This document shows positions 12,267 to 26,305 of a DNA stretch of 64,000 bases, in pieces. The notes beneath the pieces were generated by a model. It saw only the letters and a program-made list of their open reading frames with translations, did not search any database and had not been told where the DNA came from. The first letter of the stretch is position 1. Every line of letters starts with the position of its first letter. The translations under genes were made by a program, and so were the position numbers. Origin of the DNA: Buddleja alternifolia (lineage: Eukaryota > Streptophyta > Magnoliopsida > Lamiales > Scrophulariaceae); the NCBI GenBank assembly GCA_019426215.1, contig CM033408.1, forward strand, positions 29,243,953 to 29,307,952, written 5' to 3'.

Positions 12267-15200
12267 ATGGGCTCACACATCCTGAAAATCTCACCATTCA
12301 CACATTCTAGAACACTCATCGTCAACCCTACATCAACATTGCTGCGCACCCCAATTCATAATATCCCCAAACCCCGTTTTATTCATAGCTCAATTAACAA
12401 TCCCATTAGATATAACAGCAATTTATCAAGTGGGTTTTGTGGGTCGGCTCAAATTGAGAGGAAAAGGAGCTTCAGAAGTGGAATTATCGCCATGGCTGTG
12501 CAGAAGTCCGACGAGGAGTGGCGTACGGTTCTTTCGCCGGAGCAGTTTCGTATTCTGAGGCAGAAGGGCACTGAGTATGTTTCATTTGATTTCTTCCCCG
12601 ATTTTCATTTTGTGTTTAATTTTTTTGTGTTCTTAAATTTGTTGGGAATTAATTGGATTATGAGGGCTTTGCTGTTTGTTGATTGCTGGTCTCTGTTAAT
12701 TGGTGGATTTTGCATTAGGGTATTAACATATTTTTAGGAAGGGAAAATTGCATTTTCGGTTTGGCCTTTTTAAATTTTGGTTACATTCGTTGCGAGATTA
12801 TCACAGTGTGTCTGTAACTTTTAAAACTTCTAAGGCAGAAGGGAAAAATTTATGCTAGACCGAGTCCAATGGTCATAGTATCTATAGCTGTAAAGTGTAT
12901 TGTTTGCGGTCTCCACACACAATTGTACGAGAGAGATAGACATCGAATTCACACTCGAACTATTGGATTCTGTCTAGCATAGAATTACCCAGCAGCAGAA
13001 GGGCACTGAGTATGTTTGATTTCTTCCCCAATTTTCATTTTTGCTTAATTTTTTGTGTTCTTAAATTAATTGGGAGTTAATTGATTATAAGGGCTTTCTG
13101 TTTGTTAATTGCTGGTCTCAATTTTTTGGGTGGATTTTGCATTAGGGTATTGACATATTTTTAGGAAGGGAAAGTTGCATTTTTGGTCCCGTATGTTTAG
13201 CCTTTTTCAGATTGGGTCTCATTCGTTGCGGGATTCTCTTATTGTGTCTTGTAACTGTTAAAAATTCTAAGGCGGAAGGGCACTGAGTATTTTGATTTCT
13301 TCCCCAATTTTCATTTTTGTTACATTTTTTGTGTTCTTAAATTTGTTGGAATTAATTGGGTTATACGGGCTTTCTGTTTGTTGATTGTTGGTCTCTGTTT
13401 TTTGGTATTGACATATTTTTAGGAAGGGAAAATTGCATTTTTGGTCCCGTATGTTTTGGACTTTTTCAATTTGGTCTCATTCGTTGCGAGATTCTCGCGT
13501 TGTGTCTCGTAGCTTTTAAAAATTCTAGGGCAGAAGGGCACTGAGTATTTTTGATTTCTTTCCCATTTTCAATCTTGTTTAATTTTTGTGTTCTTAAATT
13601 AATTGGGTTGATTATAAGGGCTTGCTGTTTGTTGATTGCTGGTCTCTCTTTTTTGGTGGATTTTGCATTAGGGTTATAACATATTTTTAGGTTCATCTAC
13701 ATTTCCCAGCCTCCCCCCCCCCGAAGAATGCTGAATTTCACTGCAGAATATAACATTTTGGACCCGCTATTTTAATTAGTGTTTCGTAAGGTGGTTGATT
13801 TCGTATATGCACGCCAAACATATGGGAATGTGCAATTGAGTTTATACTTTGGGAAACATTGTATACCCATGGCATTTATACGCAATACAAAATATATGAT
13901 AAAGTACTAAATTGAAAGACCAGGACCTTAACCGAGAAATTTAATTTATCGGCCATAGAAGTAGCTTTGGTTGATCTTAACACAGCACTTTATTTTGCCT
14001 TTGCCAATTGCCATTTATTTTAGTTGAGGTGGTATGTAAGATAAAGCAATTATCGGTAGTGAATTAAAAGCCATCTGAGTCCGTGTTGGGCAAAGAGGGA
14101 AAAAGCTTTATTGTTGGCTTGCTCAATAAGGAGTTAGCCAGTTTAGAGTAGCCAGCTCCGTATAAGGATTGAAGAATTGGGGATGATGATTTGTTCTTTC
14201 CGCCAAGACAAGTAATTCTCAGTGGTTAATGGTTGCAGGGAAACAAGAGGGTCGTGTTACTCTATCAGAGATCGTACATCTTATTCAACTTAGTTAGTGG
14301 TGTTCACGGTTCCGTTATCCGATTAAACCAAACCGAAAAAATTCAGTTTGATTTTTTTTTTAACAGAAAAATTCGGTTTTTGCTTTGAGTTCTGTTTTTA
14401 GGCACCGGGCTAACCTAACCAAACACCGAGTTAATATATATAATATTTATTGTTTTAAGTAATAAAAATATAGAATCAGGGGCAATTGTGTTTTCCGCAC
14501 ACGTTTTCTTCACAAAAAATCTAAGTTTTGGGCAGGTAACATTTTTTTTTCAAAAAAATAAGAAGAAAAAATCGAAATAGATTTTTGGTTTTAACCTAAC
14601 CTAACCAAATTCAATTTGTTTTGGTTGCTAACCGAACCGATGGGTTTTCCTTTTAGTTTTAAAGAAATATTGCTATCATGGAATGCTCGAGGAAAGCTAG
14701 CAAGTGTCATTGTGATGTAATTCATGGTGTATATGTCTGTAAAATTTCTATACTTGATCTTAAGGATCAAGGGCCATTAAGGGACTAGAATATTGAAATA
14801 AATGCAGATTTTGAACAGTCGTTTCGGTCCAAATCCAGAAAAGTCCATCAGTTATGAAGCTTGAACCACGCTATGAGGTTTGCTTATGCCATGCATATTT
14901 TCAGGTATCCAGGTACCGGGCAATACGACAAGTTCTACGAGGACGGTGTTTATCAGTGTGCAGGATGTGGAACTCCACTCTATAAATCCACAACCAAATT
15001 TAACTCAGGTTGCGGTTGGCCAGCTTTCTATGAAGGTCTCCCCGGGGCAATAAAACAAACCGTAAGTTCAACTACTTCTTTGTTTTTCCTTGTCACTCGT
15101 GTCTTATAAATTAGGGATAATATGCACATGCCTTCACATTCTGCATAATTACCACCAGCCCCTTGAGGTTTGCAAATTATCAAACATCCCATGTCAAATC

Positions 15201-15549
15201 TTGACAACGGGTGAAATTGTGATTTTCTTTACTAACAGGGGTGGAATTGTAATATGATTTTATTGACAGGGGAAATTATGATAATTACTCAAATTTTGGT
15301 GTATTTTTTGTAATTAGAGTTTCACGCATGAGTTTCTATGTAAATTACCCTATAAATTAAGAAAACCTCCTAACATTTGCGCGTTTGATGGTTATATAGC
15401 CCGATGCTGATGGGAGGAGGATAGAAATCACGTGTGCAGCTTGTGGGGGACACCTCGGTCATGTTTTTAAGGGAGAAGGGTTTCGTACTCCAACTGATGA
15501 ACGGCATTGTGTCAATAGTATATCACTGAAATTTACTCCAGCAAATTGA
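12267..15549 (+). CDS. MSRB2: peptide-methionine (R)-S-oxide reductase, plastid type
   Basis: The enzyme reduces the R-epimer of methionine sulfoxide in proteins. Three exons, 12267-12574, 14905-15061 and 15400-15549, join to 204 aa with GT..AG introns. The first ~75 residues are Ser/Thr/Arg-rich with few acidic residues, resembling a chloroplast transit peptide. The SelR domain follows. Zinc-binding CxxC pairs fall at about C121/C124 and C167/C170, the GCGWPAF motif carries C139 (likely resolving Cys), and the catalytic Cys is C192 in [11 protein letters not shown]. Length and motifs match plastid MSRB2-type enzymes, which are recycled by thioredoxin or related donors. The start is the first ATG giving a transit peptide; an internal ATG at 12492 would give a form without one. 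Intron 1 is unusually large and repetitive (2,330 bp). MSRB1-type is the alternative, but the Cys in GCGW favours MSRB2. Confidence 0.9.
12561..13690 (+). repeat. tandem repeats containing the MSRB exon 1/donor sequence
   Basis: Four successive units begin with agaagggcactgag or a close variant, at about 12561 (the real exon 1 end), 12996, 13273 and 13531. Each continues with the same intronic text: ttgatttcttcccc, then tgttgattgctggtctc, gcattagggt, and in the first three units ttggtc..cattcgttgcg. Unit spacing is about 435, 277 and 258 bp; the first is enlarged by the MITE at 12847-12986. The second unit keeps a GTATGT donor-like sequence, while the third and fourth read GTATTT. Confidence 0.85.
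12847..12986. mobile_element. MITE with ~28-bp terminal inverted repeats
   Basis: This 140-bp element sits inside the first intronic repeat unit of MSRB. The left end aatttatgctagaccgag and the right end, read in reverse (aattctatgctagacagaa), match over about 28 bp. The neighbouring units lack it, so it inserted into one unit. The superfamily is not determined. Confidence 0.75.
14300..14660. repeat. dispersed CCGAA/TTCGG repeat in MSRB intron 1
   Basis: This stretch, rich in accgaa and ttcggttt on both strands, is similar in composition to the one at 255-665. It is probably a decayed non-autonomous transposon. No clear ends or target duplication are visible. Confidence 0.45.
15114..15350. 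mobile_element. Mutator-like MITE in MSRB intron 2
   Basis: The element has terminal inverted repeats starting GGGATAATATGCAC and, in reverse, GGGTAATTTACATAG. A perfect 9-bp target duplication tataaatta flanks it (15105-15113 and 15351-15359). Nine-base duplications are typical of Mutator-like elements. The element makes up most of the 338-bp intron. Confidence 0.85.
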
Positions 15550-17100
15550 GAGTCTTTGTCGTGAAGAATATATTTCTGATAATAAGGTAATGAAATTTGC
15601 CTAATCGTGCCACTTTTCTACTGTTGAAATAGAAATTTGAAAATTTATGATCTTAGTACTGGCAATGATTTGGTTCAACATTGCAGGGTTGTTTGATTTT
15701 GTTTATTTTTGTGCCTCATTGTGTAAATAGGGCCGTAAACAGGTGTAGCGAGCCGATGGCCGTGAAAACGTGTAAATTTTACTCTACTTTGCTGTGAGCA
15801 ATTTTACTTTTACCCCTTTAAGTTACTGAATAATGACATAAAATACGAAATAGAAGACGTTATTTTAAACTATGCGTGTATGATAAATACTTTCAATTAT
15901 TTTTATATATTAAGATTTATGAGAAGTTAAACGGAAAAGAATTGTTGAAAAATAAAATGAAAAAATATGATGAGAAAAATAAAAATAAATAGAGGTGAGA
16001 AAAATGAGAAAACTTCAAAGAGATAATAAATGAGGGAGAAAAGTAGTTAACAATCATCCAAAGCGGGCTTAGTATTGTCTTTGCATTTGGAGGTTGGAAC
16101 ACACAAGTGGTTACTCTAAAAGTGTCACACTCTATAAATAATATAAATTAGAGATGTTTGCGATGCGAGTTAGGGTATTTTTACTAACGATTTGGCTTGA
16201 CCCACAGTTTGCGGCTTTGGAATACCTTAGATGCTTAGCACAACTTGATAATATGCGAACTTTTGTTGTCAATTATTGAATTTGTGCGAGTTTTTTCTTT
16301 TTTAGAACTTGGGCTCGTCTTGAATATGAACACGAGCTTCAAGCTGAGCTAGCACAAATTTATTCTCTTTTTAGAATCTATAAGTAATAAAACAAATTAG
16401 TATATAAATTTAAAATGTAAATAATAGTATGAAAAGTACAAAAAATTAACATTATTCATGCTCTAATGACAAATCATAAAACTTAAATTTCACAAAGTTA
16501 AAACATCAATTTTCATCTATAATAAATAAAATAAATCATAAGGCATAGTGCGCGTCCATTTTTATTGCACCGAGAACTGCAATTAAGAATTTATACATTT
16601 ACAAGGAAATTGCTTTTGAATTATGTTAAAAAACATGGGAAACACGAAGTCTTAAAGACAACTCATTATGTAATATGTGTTTCTATTAGAAAACAAGCAC
16701 TCGAACTCTTAGGGCTAGATTTAGAGCTTTTTCACTTTTTCAATAATTTGTAGAATATAGTGTTTCGTTTCACGAAAATTTTAGAACTAAATAATGATTG
16801 GCTTTATGAATTCTCTTTCCTAAATTGAAGTCTTGATATTTCCCATGCAATTTAGAATTATTTACATATTAGTCATATATCAGCCTTTTCTATATGATAT
16901 ATATTATATATGTTAATCAGCCCGGGCCCTATTCAAGCCGAGTCTACTGTCGCTCATGCTCGGTTTGAATTTGAATTCCAGCCTTAACTTTGGGTTTCGG
17001 CTTGGTTTGAACTCAACATGTATAAAGCTCGGTTTGAATTTCAAGCTGTGCTTACGAGCTGGCTTGAGCTCGTTGACATTCCTACTCTCTATTACATCAT
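15550..17100. other. MSRB 3' flank and probable non-autonomous hAT-like element
   Basis: No gene is supported. From about 16147 to 17087 there is a candidate non-autonomous element. Its left end tagagatgtttgcgatgcgag resembles the reverse of its right end, taggaatgtcaacgagc. It has 'ggctcg'-type repeats near both ends but no clear 8-bp target duplication. The 62-residue open frame inside (16565-16753) has no recognisable domain. Confidence 0.4.
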
Positions 17101-17528
17101 TATTTGCTCATTTGTATTTTATCATTAAATAAAACGAACTTGATCATGTCGAAAAATGGGGAAAAATCGTCAAACATTTTGGGCCTTTTATGTGTAATTC
17201 AGAAATACAAGCCCAATATTTTCTAGGCTGGATTTTTGCTTGGTTTTAGTCAAAAGTCCAAATCCAACTCGTTCGAACACTACTCATCTACTAGCACATA
17301 GTAACAACATAAGGAAGGATTCAAGTATTATTTGTGAAGACTTAAAATTTGTAACTTGGTTAATATTCAGAATAATTCGGAAAAAAATTATAGGATCTTA
17401 CTTACATAAAAATATTATCCATAAAAGTTGGCGGTTAATATGTGAATATATGATAAGAAAACACTCATATTTTTTTATGAATATAATATAATGTATTTAT
17501 ATGTAACAATGTCATAAATAGTAGGACA

Positions 17529-18078
17529 TATTACTGGAGTTCTCCTAAAGTATATCTTTATATCCAAAAAACATATGAAAGTTATTTTTCAATCTCAAGA
17601 TTCATTTTATAAACTTTTCATTTGTGAAAGTCCACAAGTTTGGATTAACAAATTTTTGATCTAAATTGATCCATTGATTTTTTATTGAAACATTTTTGTT
17701 GTGAGTTTTTCAAATTGACAGATCCTATAATACGATTTTTTTATATTAAATTTTTTACATAATTTATTTTTGAATAAAACATGGTAAATATTTAAAAATA
17801 CACCTTTTTAGTTTTTAAGAAGATTACAAAAATCTGAAAATTAAAATTAAAATCGTATTTAATATCTATTAAACATATTAAAGTCCTAAATAAATCTATT
17901 TCTATTAATTCTTAATCCAGAAGACTAAAGGTAATTCAGTCCACAGATTTATTAATCATAAATGTTGGGTTTTTTATAATGAAAAATTGGTGGAATGAGT
18001 TTTTGGATTGAAAAGTATTATCATAGATTTTTTGAATATAACGTTTATTTTGAGAGGTTTTTAGTAATTTTTCCAATT
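17529..18078. mobile_element. MITE of the family also found in SQE introns
   Basis: Internal phrases (ccaaaaaacatatgaaag, tttttcaatct, aaacttttcattt, ggtggaatgagttttt, attatcatagattttttg) match in order those of the element at 33731-34345. The ends resemble tattact...agtaatttttcc. No clean target duplication is seen, so this copy is older or degraded. Confidence 0.65.
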
Positions 18079-21000
18079 TATATCTAATAAACCGATATAC
18101 TTGTATTTATATATATTTGCATATTGCGGAAGGATAATAAAACAATTTACGGTAGTGTGATTAACTCCAACATTTTTAAATATAGTGATTGAAATTGGAA
18201 CAAAAAATTTACTCATCATTTTCATATTCTTATACATGCATTGAGTGTGCCTTACCGACATAAATATTGTTTTTTTTTTTGGGTAAAATACCGACATGAA
18301 ATTGAGAAACAACATACCCCAGAAAATTTTATGGGCAGATCCCCAATGGGAGTGTTTGCAAACTCTAACTAAAAGTGCTTTGAGTATTATCATACTTTTG
18401 CTTCTGATTTAAAATTAAGCTCCCAAAAGCCAAAAGCTCCAAGCTGGGTAGGGGGTGCTTTTTGTAGCTTTTCAAATTCCTGCAATTAAAATAATATTTT
18501 ATTGACAATTCTATCCTTGTCAATATTTCTATATTCCCAAAATTAACCCCATCAATTTTTTTTTTTAAAAAAACTTGCGATCTTCTTCCTTAGTTCCTTT
18601 TCGCATTGCGTTGGAGGTTTTAGTAATATGGGTACTTCGTACATATATATATAATTCAAAGTAAGAAGGATTCTTTTCGCATGCAGCTAATAACAAATCC
18701 CTGGTTTGATTTGATGATATACTTGTATATTATATATATTTGCAGTATTGCGGAAGTGATAATAAAACATTTCATTAAATTACTGAGGCATAGAAAGTGT
18801 GATTAACTCTTATTAATTGAAAATCAAGATTTTTAAATCCCAATAGTTATATATACAACAATAGAGAGCAATATCTCTCTTAATTGAAATTAACAGAGAA
18901 GAAGATAAGATTTTACAATTTTTGTTGTAAATTTATTCTTCTCAAATATCATTGTGTGTTTTTTTATATGTTCCGTTCAAGAGATATATGAAAAGATTAT
19001 ATAGTGTATTTATGTTACACAAGATCCATTCTCGGAGAAATAAATTGAGCAATATTGTACTTTCTGCAAAAAAGCTAATTTACCTTGTATTTGACATGCA
19101 ATTTTTTTACTTTGGTTTGCAAACACTAAAGTGATTCTGCCGACGAGGTATCTTATTTCTTCGGCCCATACCCTGAGAAAGCCCAAACAAACGGAACGGA
19201 TATATAAGTTAACGCCCCCCCCCCCCCCCCCCCCCCCTCCTCTATTTTACTTTCAGTCATATATCACTAGGCTTGTCAATCGGGCCTTAGTTTGGAGCGA
19301 CTCAAGCTGAAAATCATCGAATTAAAATATTATAGGCTCAAACTCAACTCATAAATTTTTTCTTTGGCGTAGCTCAAACTCGGGTCACACTTTTTACAAG
19401 ATTCGGGCTTCTTTGGTCCGGCTCAAATTATCCATTCTTTCTTTCTAAAAAAAAAAAAAAGTATTCAATAAAAGACTAATCCAAAAAGTTTACGCTAATG
19501 AATATGCATTATTGTAAAATATTTTTAATGAAGTCTAAGACAATGATTCAGTCATAGTGATATACGTTGAGGGTTTCACGATGTGGAGAACAAAACCAGA
19601 GATGTTGGGGATCATCAAAATTTATAGATGGTTTATTCTTTTTGTTTCTCCTTTCTTCTTTGGCTATGCCATGTAGTAATTCAGTGATTTTTAGGAGTCT
19701 TGGGACATCAAATCCGTTACCGTATCGACAGTTGATTTTGTTTAACATGCAGTGACTCGAGCATCCTAGGCACATTATGCACTCGGGATCTTTTGTAATA
19801 TTTTGGTGTAATAGTGTAATACATTGGTGGGTGAATGGGGTGACCGTGACACATTGCATGAACTTGTGTAATGAAATATTTAGAACCAAATTACCAAAAA
19901 TAAAAAATAAAAAAAATCTGTAGAACCAATTGTAGTTTGGGTTTCACGTACTCTTATGTTATTACTTGTTTTAGTAATTGTTGCAAATCAAATTTGATAT
20001 TGGAAAATCATATGTGATAAGATTCAACTTATGGATATATATTTGTGTGTGTATATATATATATATATATTATTAGGTAATAATTTGATTATATTATGAT
20101 ATGATTTGAAATGGTTCCATCCATCATAACAATTATTGCATGTTTATATTATCTATATATAGAGGTGATCATCTTAAAGAGAGTGGCAGTTCTATAGCAC
20201 TTCGGACATCGTTCCGTGAATGTAGGTTAAATGATCAGACAATGCAAATTTTATGTTTTCTATTTCTCTCATCATTTTTCCAATGTAAGATCATATTGGG
20301 CACTAATGAGATCCGCTAGAATCTCATTTTTTCTGGTATATATGTTCTATTGATCGTTTGCGTGCAATTTTTCAATGAAGAATTCTATGGTAATTTACTA
20401 GAAAGATTACAACATTGATCGACCTATTACAAATTTTTGTTGTTGAAAAGAACGACTAGGATAATGAACGGGGAATTTTCGGTCGAAATCGAGTTAATTT
20501 AAGTATCCAAGTATCACGTGTTATTATATTTTCCTTAAGGTTTGTCACTCAATCTCTCATCAAAACATACAATAATGCCATGATAAATGTAATTCGCTCA
20601 TCCTTTAAATGACTTAAGTTTAATTAAAAAGCTAAAATTTTCTTTTGAAGTAATGGTTGCCATGGTAAATGAATATTTTCTAGAGTTCAAACATTTTGGA
20701 AATAAGTTTACGCGCCTTAATTTCTTTATCCAATTTTTTAATTTGTGATAGATACATGAGGAGGTCATGATGACAAAATAACAATAGTCAAAGCCTATAT
20801 GTATTTATATGCATGTGAAAGATTGAGCTCAAATTCCCTCATTTTCCATATATATATAATTATATATATTGACGGCTACCAACAACAAAATCGTGTTGAA
20901 AAATGAGACTAAGAAATTGTTACATGGACGTCCATTTACGACTAACTGGTTCACACTAAAGTCCATTGTGATATCACTAAATATGTCGTCTCATATATGG

Positions 21001-23734
21001 TATATACGCACATACTATAAAAATATCAGCTTCATGAGGAATATTAACCAACTTTGAACGTGACACTTTTTTCATATAAGGGACTAATTGAATTAATCCG
21101 CAGCATGCATCAATTATACTATATATATAGTTTTGGTACGTAAAAATCCACATTCTTTTGGCTACGTTTTTTGAGCTGATTTCTACCAAATAAAAAAAAA
21201 ATCTATTTTGAGCTGACCAAATCCTAACCCTCATCGTTGAGGTTGTGATGTCAAAGAATGTTATCATGTTTTGCCGTTTTCCTTGGGAAATATTGGTATG
21301 AGATTGTATAATCAATAATCGAGTTTGTATTCGAGCTCGAGCCGAGTTTTAGATCTGATCGAATAGAGAATTTTGTCGAACTTGTTTGTTATGTTAAATA
21401 AATCGAGCTTAAATGAGTTTTTAGCTATGAATTTTTTGCTCGATTTGTCTTTCAATCGTCAATATGATTGGCACCATATGAGACAATACATAGATTTGTA
21501 ATTCACCATTCAAATCCTGAAAATTCGTACGAATGACCTTGTCTTGTACCACATATAAAGATTTTGTTTTGGGGTAACATATATATATATATATAATATT
21601 AGATTTAAGTTATAAAGGTGAGAGACGTCGATGTCTTTTGTTATTTTGATCTTAAAAATATAAGAGCATTTTCCAAAAATAACTTCGCAAAACGCCCTCT
21701 AACTTCTAAGGCGAAGTGATCGCTATGATTCAAATTGACGAGGTTTTTTTAAAAACAAGTCTTGTTATGAAAATTACACAAATATTGACCAAAATTTCCT
21801 TTGATTTAATGTACAAATTATTAATTTAGATACTCTAAGTTTGTAAACGTCAACTTTATCGGACCTTTTCGATCTTCCAAATTAGCATATAATCCAATTA
21901 AATTAAAAGAAAGCAATAAGCTCTTTTTTGTTCCAATACCATTGATATAACATCTGCAGCCTAAACTTCTTCTCCACACTGACTTAAGAGAAGAGTAGAA
22001 AGAAAAATTGTTTAAGGAAATTACATGCACACAAATATGTCTCCTCGTGGAAAAAAAAAAAAAGAAGTTTAAAATAAATAATTTTTGTAGTTTCATTTTA
22101 ATATCTAATTCAATTTTTGTTGCTTCAATGGAAATTTATTGAAATTAATTCAATAAAAGTTCTTCTAGCGAGTAAATATATGTGTCTAAACATTCGGTTG
22201 TGTTATTTTATTAATTTTGGAAAAAGAATTAAAAATCATAAATCCGTTTACTTACCAACATAAATCAACACTACGTGAATATAATTATTAAATTGAGAAA
22301 ACGGGAGACTTTTGACAGCCGCACTCGTTTTGACTTAGTGGTTATTACTTATTAGTAAAGTGTGAACAACGTGAAATTGAAATTCGAGACTATGGAATAA
22401 TTGGAATCCATTATTTAAATTAGGTTAAGTTCCTAAGTCAAATATAACATTTATTTATTTTTATGATAAGTGAGTACTTGATTTGTCACAAGTAGAAAAT
22501 GTGATCCTTAAGCCGGCAAGCAAAGACTTTCATATTTTTTCAAATCCCAATTCCCATAGTGTGAGGATGAGAAAATTTGATAAAGTCTACATCTATAAAA
22601 TGTTTGGTACAATATTGATAATCGTATTTTACTTCATATCCACATTTTACCAAAATAACCCTAAGCTACAAAGATATTAATTACACCCTCGCTTGGAACC
22701 CGTGTGTCGACCCATAGATTGAACCCGACCCAACTTGAGGTAGAGCTCACTACGCCATGTGGCTTAACCTCCAAGCTTTACGTATCCATCTTCATGTTCA
22801 GTCGTACACCCAAATTATAAATAGAAATTTACATTTATCTTATTCATGAATACAATTATTTATTTCTACTTTTTATGTGTGTGTCTGACCTCTTTGAGTA
22901 ACTTTTTATTTAAGTATCGGATGATCTTAGTCAGGGGTCACCCGACAAGTCTAATAAGGTTGTGATTCCAGGACAATCAAAATTTACGACCAGGAGCAAG
23001 AGGCCTAGTTCGACCCTGACCCCGAATATGACATCACTAGCTTATGATCCGGATCAAATATTGCAAGCAAGTCATATTTCAAACAATGGGAACATGGAGG
23101 AAAAAAAAGAAGAGAATACTAATTAGTTATAAAAGCAATGTCAATTGTATCATTATGCAAAACGTCAATTCAAGGTGCTGGTTTGTAAGTTGACAAGCAA
23201 GGCTGCTGCATATAATTGGAAAAGAATTATTACAATTAAATTAGATGGAATAATAAATAAATACTTACTAAATGTAGGATATATGAAAAAGGGATGAATG
23301 AATGTTATTTAGAAATTTATCAACTTCATCACATGGAAAATAATTACATTTGTTACGTGATTATTGTACTTTTCAGGAGAAAAGTAACCAATTATGTCAT
23401 ATCATTAATTCAGTGTCACCTAATCCATTCCAAAAAAGTAATGTGTACATATATGCTCATTTAAGACCTCCATGTATTTCTTTACATATTAATTTGTGTG
23501 GGGAACAAACCATGGTCAAAAATGGAGCACTACCCATATATATAGTAATGGGAGTATTAAATTCCATCATTCTTTTTATATTTCCTTTTTTACTCTTGGG
23601 TTTCTAAAAGTAGTGTGTATTGATTTCAATAAAGGCTTTTTTATTGGAGGAAGATGTTACATCGTTATATCTGAATATTAAGAAACAACAAATTAACAAT
23701 CATCAATCAATAATTTACTATTGAATTGTTAATA

Positions 23735-23777
<43 letters not shown>

Positions 23778-25722
23778 GAAATTATTTACATATCTGGCGG
23801 GATTGAAACTCAATATATTTATAAATTTTATGATCTTATGTTTTGCATATCAAAGTAATTAACAAGACACACTATTTTTTTAATTTGATGTAAATGATAT
23901 GTATCTATTTATTTTAATGAATGAACATATATAAGTAAATAATGTGAGAATCAAACTCTCATTACTAAGTCAAAAATTATAGCAGTTAGTATATGCACAA
24001 TTTTATTTCCTCAATTCTTAGCGACATATAACCTTGTATTATGCGATGTGCAAGCATTAGGTATCGCCCTCATAAACTCCACTTATATATGTTCCAATTA
24101 TCACTTACATTCTTTTGAGTTAAAATATTGCACTTGCAATATATATCAAGTACATAATACTTACATGAATATAAGTTTATTTAGTGAATTAAGTGCAATA
24201 TATTTCAAATACATATATAATACTTACATTATTATAATATTATTTCGTGAATTTTTTGCGCAACCATGATTTTTTGAACTTAGCCATATAATTTTATTTA
24301 ACTTGTAATTAATCACTTGATTTTGCAGTAAATTTTTTCGATTTAAATGCCCATAAGTCATATATATATATATATATATGTATGAATATTTTGGAAACTC
24401 GAATGTGTACATATGTAAGAGCACAAAATTGACTTATGCATGGGAACGTGTACATCTCTATCTTCCTGCATGAAAAATTGCCCAAGGCTAAGTACACTAC
24501 TTTTGATTAATTCAGCCATCTCACTTACACATAACTAACAACTAATTAAATTAATTAACCTAACTTTAATTTAAGCTGTAATATTACAAGCTGCTGACTA
24601 AATCATTTTCACATTTATTTACTATTCTTTACTTGACTATAACTAAAAGGTAAAAATATTTTTTTAGTTGCCTTTACATTTGGATTTTCGTTTTATTTAT
24701 TTGTCACAGTTCCAATATGTGTGTGTATATATATATATTTGCAAACATTTGAAATTGGCCATACTTTGTGGCCTAACAACAATGGAAAGTTAGTTCCTTG
24801 ACCACTTTTAAACCTCAATAATGATACTCAATCAAGAAAATGCGCCTGGAATTAGGATTATACACGCACCCACTCAAGTATGAACTTGACTTCCAAAGCC
24901 AAAATTATATATGGTCGCTTGAACGAGAAAATATTGCTCTTTCAAAGATTCAACTAATCGTAAATTGCATTTCTTTTCAAGGTATACATTAAATCAGGAG
25001 ATCCAAGACTAATCCCTGACGGTGCTATTAAACGCGATTATCGGGATTTCTCTCAAAAAAAAATTCTCTGCATACATAATGATTCAGAACATAATCCTCT
25101 TGCTTATACGATCATGTCCCGTTTCACCCAGGCTAACTTCAATCTTTATTATATGTATAGTTGTTTTGGTGATTGTTATATGATCCTATATGGTATTAAT
25201 TACTTCACTTAACGAATGATAAGTTAGTTTAACCAAAAGCAAGATTTCTAATTAACTAACAAGAGGTAGTATTCCATCCTCATGTCTCACATAGTGTCTT
25301 TGTTTTCATTTTAGTTTGGTCAAAAATACTTGTCATATATTCTTTGTAAATTTAACATATCAATTCATCTATTTGATTTTTTGAATGTCGTTTGATGAGA
25401 TTGTGGAGTCTGAGACTGAAGCGTTAAGACACAGGAGTCCAGCAGTAAGTGCATGGGCAGAAGACCCAATGCTGCGGCGCCAAGGAAGTTTTGGCAGATT
25501 GTAATATTGTATTGTTTCTTTTAATTCGTTGCATCACCAAGTTTTCACCGATATATATGAACATATTTTTTTTCTCTTACGCAACACATGGACTCCCTTT
25601 AATATTGTTTTATACACGAACAATGTGCGACATATATAGTTGCATTTGTCGATAAATTTAACGTATATCTACATTTTCTTAATAAAATAAAAACTCATTT
25701 CTTTTGGGTTCTCAATCTTTAC
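18079..25722. other. long AT-rich intergenic region
   Basis: I find no credible gene. Open frames such as 18061-18393 (minus), 19548-19889 (minus) and 20977-21315 (minus) have no family motif. Their codon content looks like AT-rich background, and no conserved neighbouring exon is visible. Contents include a 23-base C tract at 19215-19237, TA microsatellites at about 20048-20070, 23742-23770 and 24361-24380, and GAGCTCGAGCC-type hAT remnants near 19262-19440 and 21316-21460. Confidence 0.55.
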
Positions 25723-26087
25723 TAGGGGTGTAAGTTGAGCCGAGCTGGTTCGACTCGAGCTTCACGAGCTCGAGCTCGAGCCTATTTGTTTTTGCAAAAA
25801 GGCTCGCGAGCTTCTTCATAATTTTTATATATATTTATTTTTATATTATAAATATTTTCACATTATAAATATTAATTATATATATTAAATATTTAATAAT
25901 ATTTAATATTTATATAAATATTAAATATTAATATAAATATTAAATATTATAAATATTTAATATTTAAGCCTCGAGCTCACGAGCTTGGGATCGGCTCGAG
26001 CTCGTCTCGAGCTTGCGGGCTCAGGCTCGAGCTCGAGCCTGACAAAATCGCCAAATTCGATCCGAGTTTGGCTCGTTTGCACCCTTA
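25723..26087. mobile_element. non-autonomous hAT-like element
   Basis: The ends are TAGGGGTGTAAGTTGAGCC and, in reverse, TAAGGGTGCAAACGAGCC. Flanks atctttac and attctttac look like an 8-bp target duplication with one inserted base. The interior has 'gctcgag' repeats around an A/T-only core of nested palindromic taaatatt units. Confidence 0.75.
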
Positions 26088-26198
26088 ATTCTTTACCTTT
26101 TCTCTTTACCCTCTATCTAAATCAAGACCACTCAATTGTGTATGCTACATTTATAAGTGAAACCAAAATATAATTAGCTGGCACCACTGCTCTTCTGC

Positions 26199-26204
26199 CA
26201 CGTG
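26199..26204. promoter_or_regulatory. G-box CACGTG upstream of SQE-A
   Basis: The palindrome CACGTG within gccacgtggtc lies about 1.1 kb upstream of the SQE-A start codon. G-boxes bind bHLH and bZIP factors in plants. A function here is only a guess, because two transposons lie between it and the gene. Confidence 0.25.
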
Positions 26205-26305
26205 GTCTATCCAAATACCAGACAAAACTGCGTGGTGTCACATTAATTATACACATCATTAATTAAATGGCTCATTAAATGGGACTCAAACAAAATATCA
26301 ATTAG

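Noticed and set aside
19548..19889. 113-residue minus-strand ORF with several Cys residues
   Set aside because: No family motif, no neighbouring exon, and AT-rich composition. The right part resembles a transposon-like phrase also seen near 6905 (ggatctttt.taatattttggt).
20161..20400. Possible small RNA or short gene after a TA tract
   Set aside because: No hairpin of convincing length, no conserved exon pair and no promoter signal beyond background.
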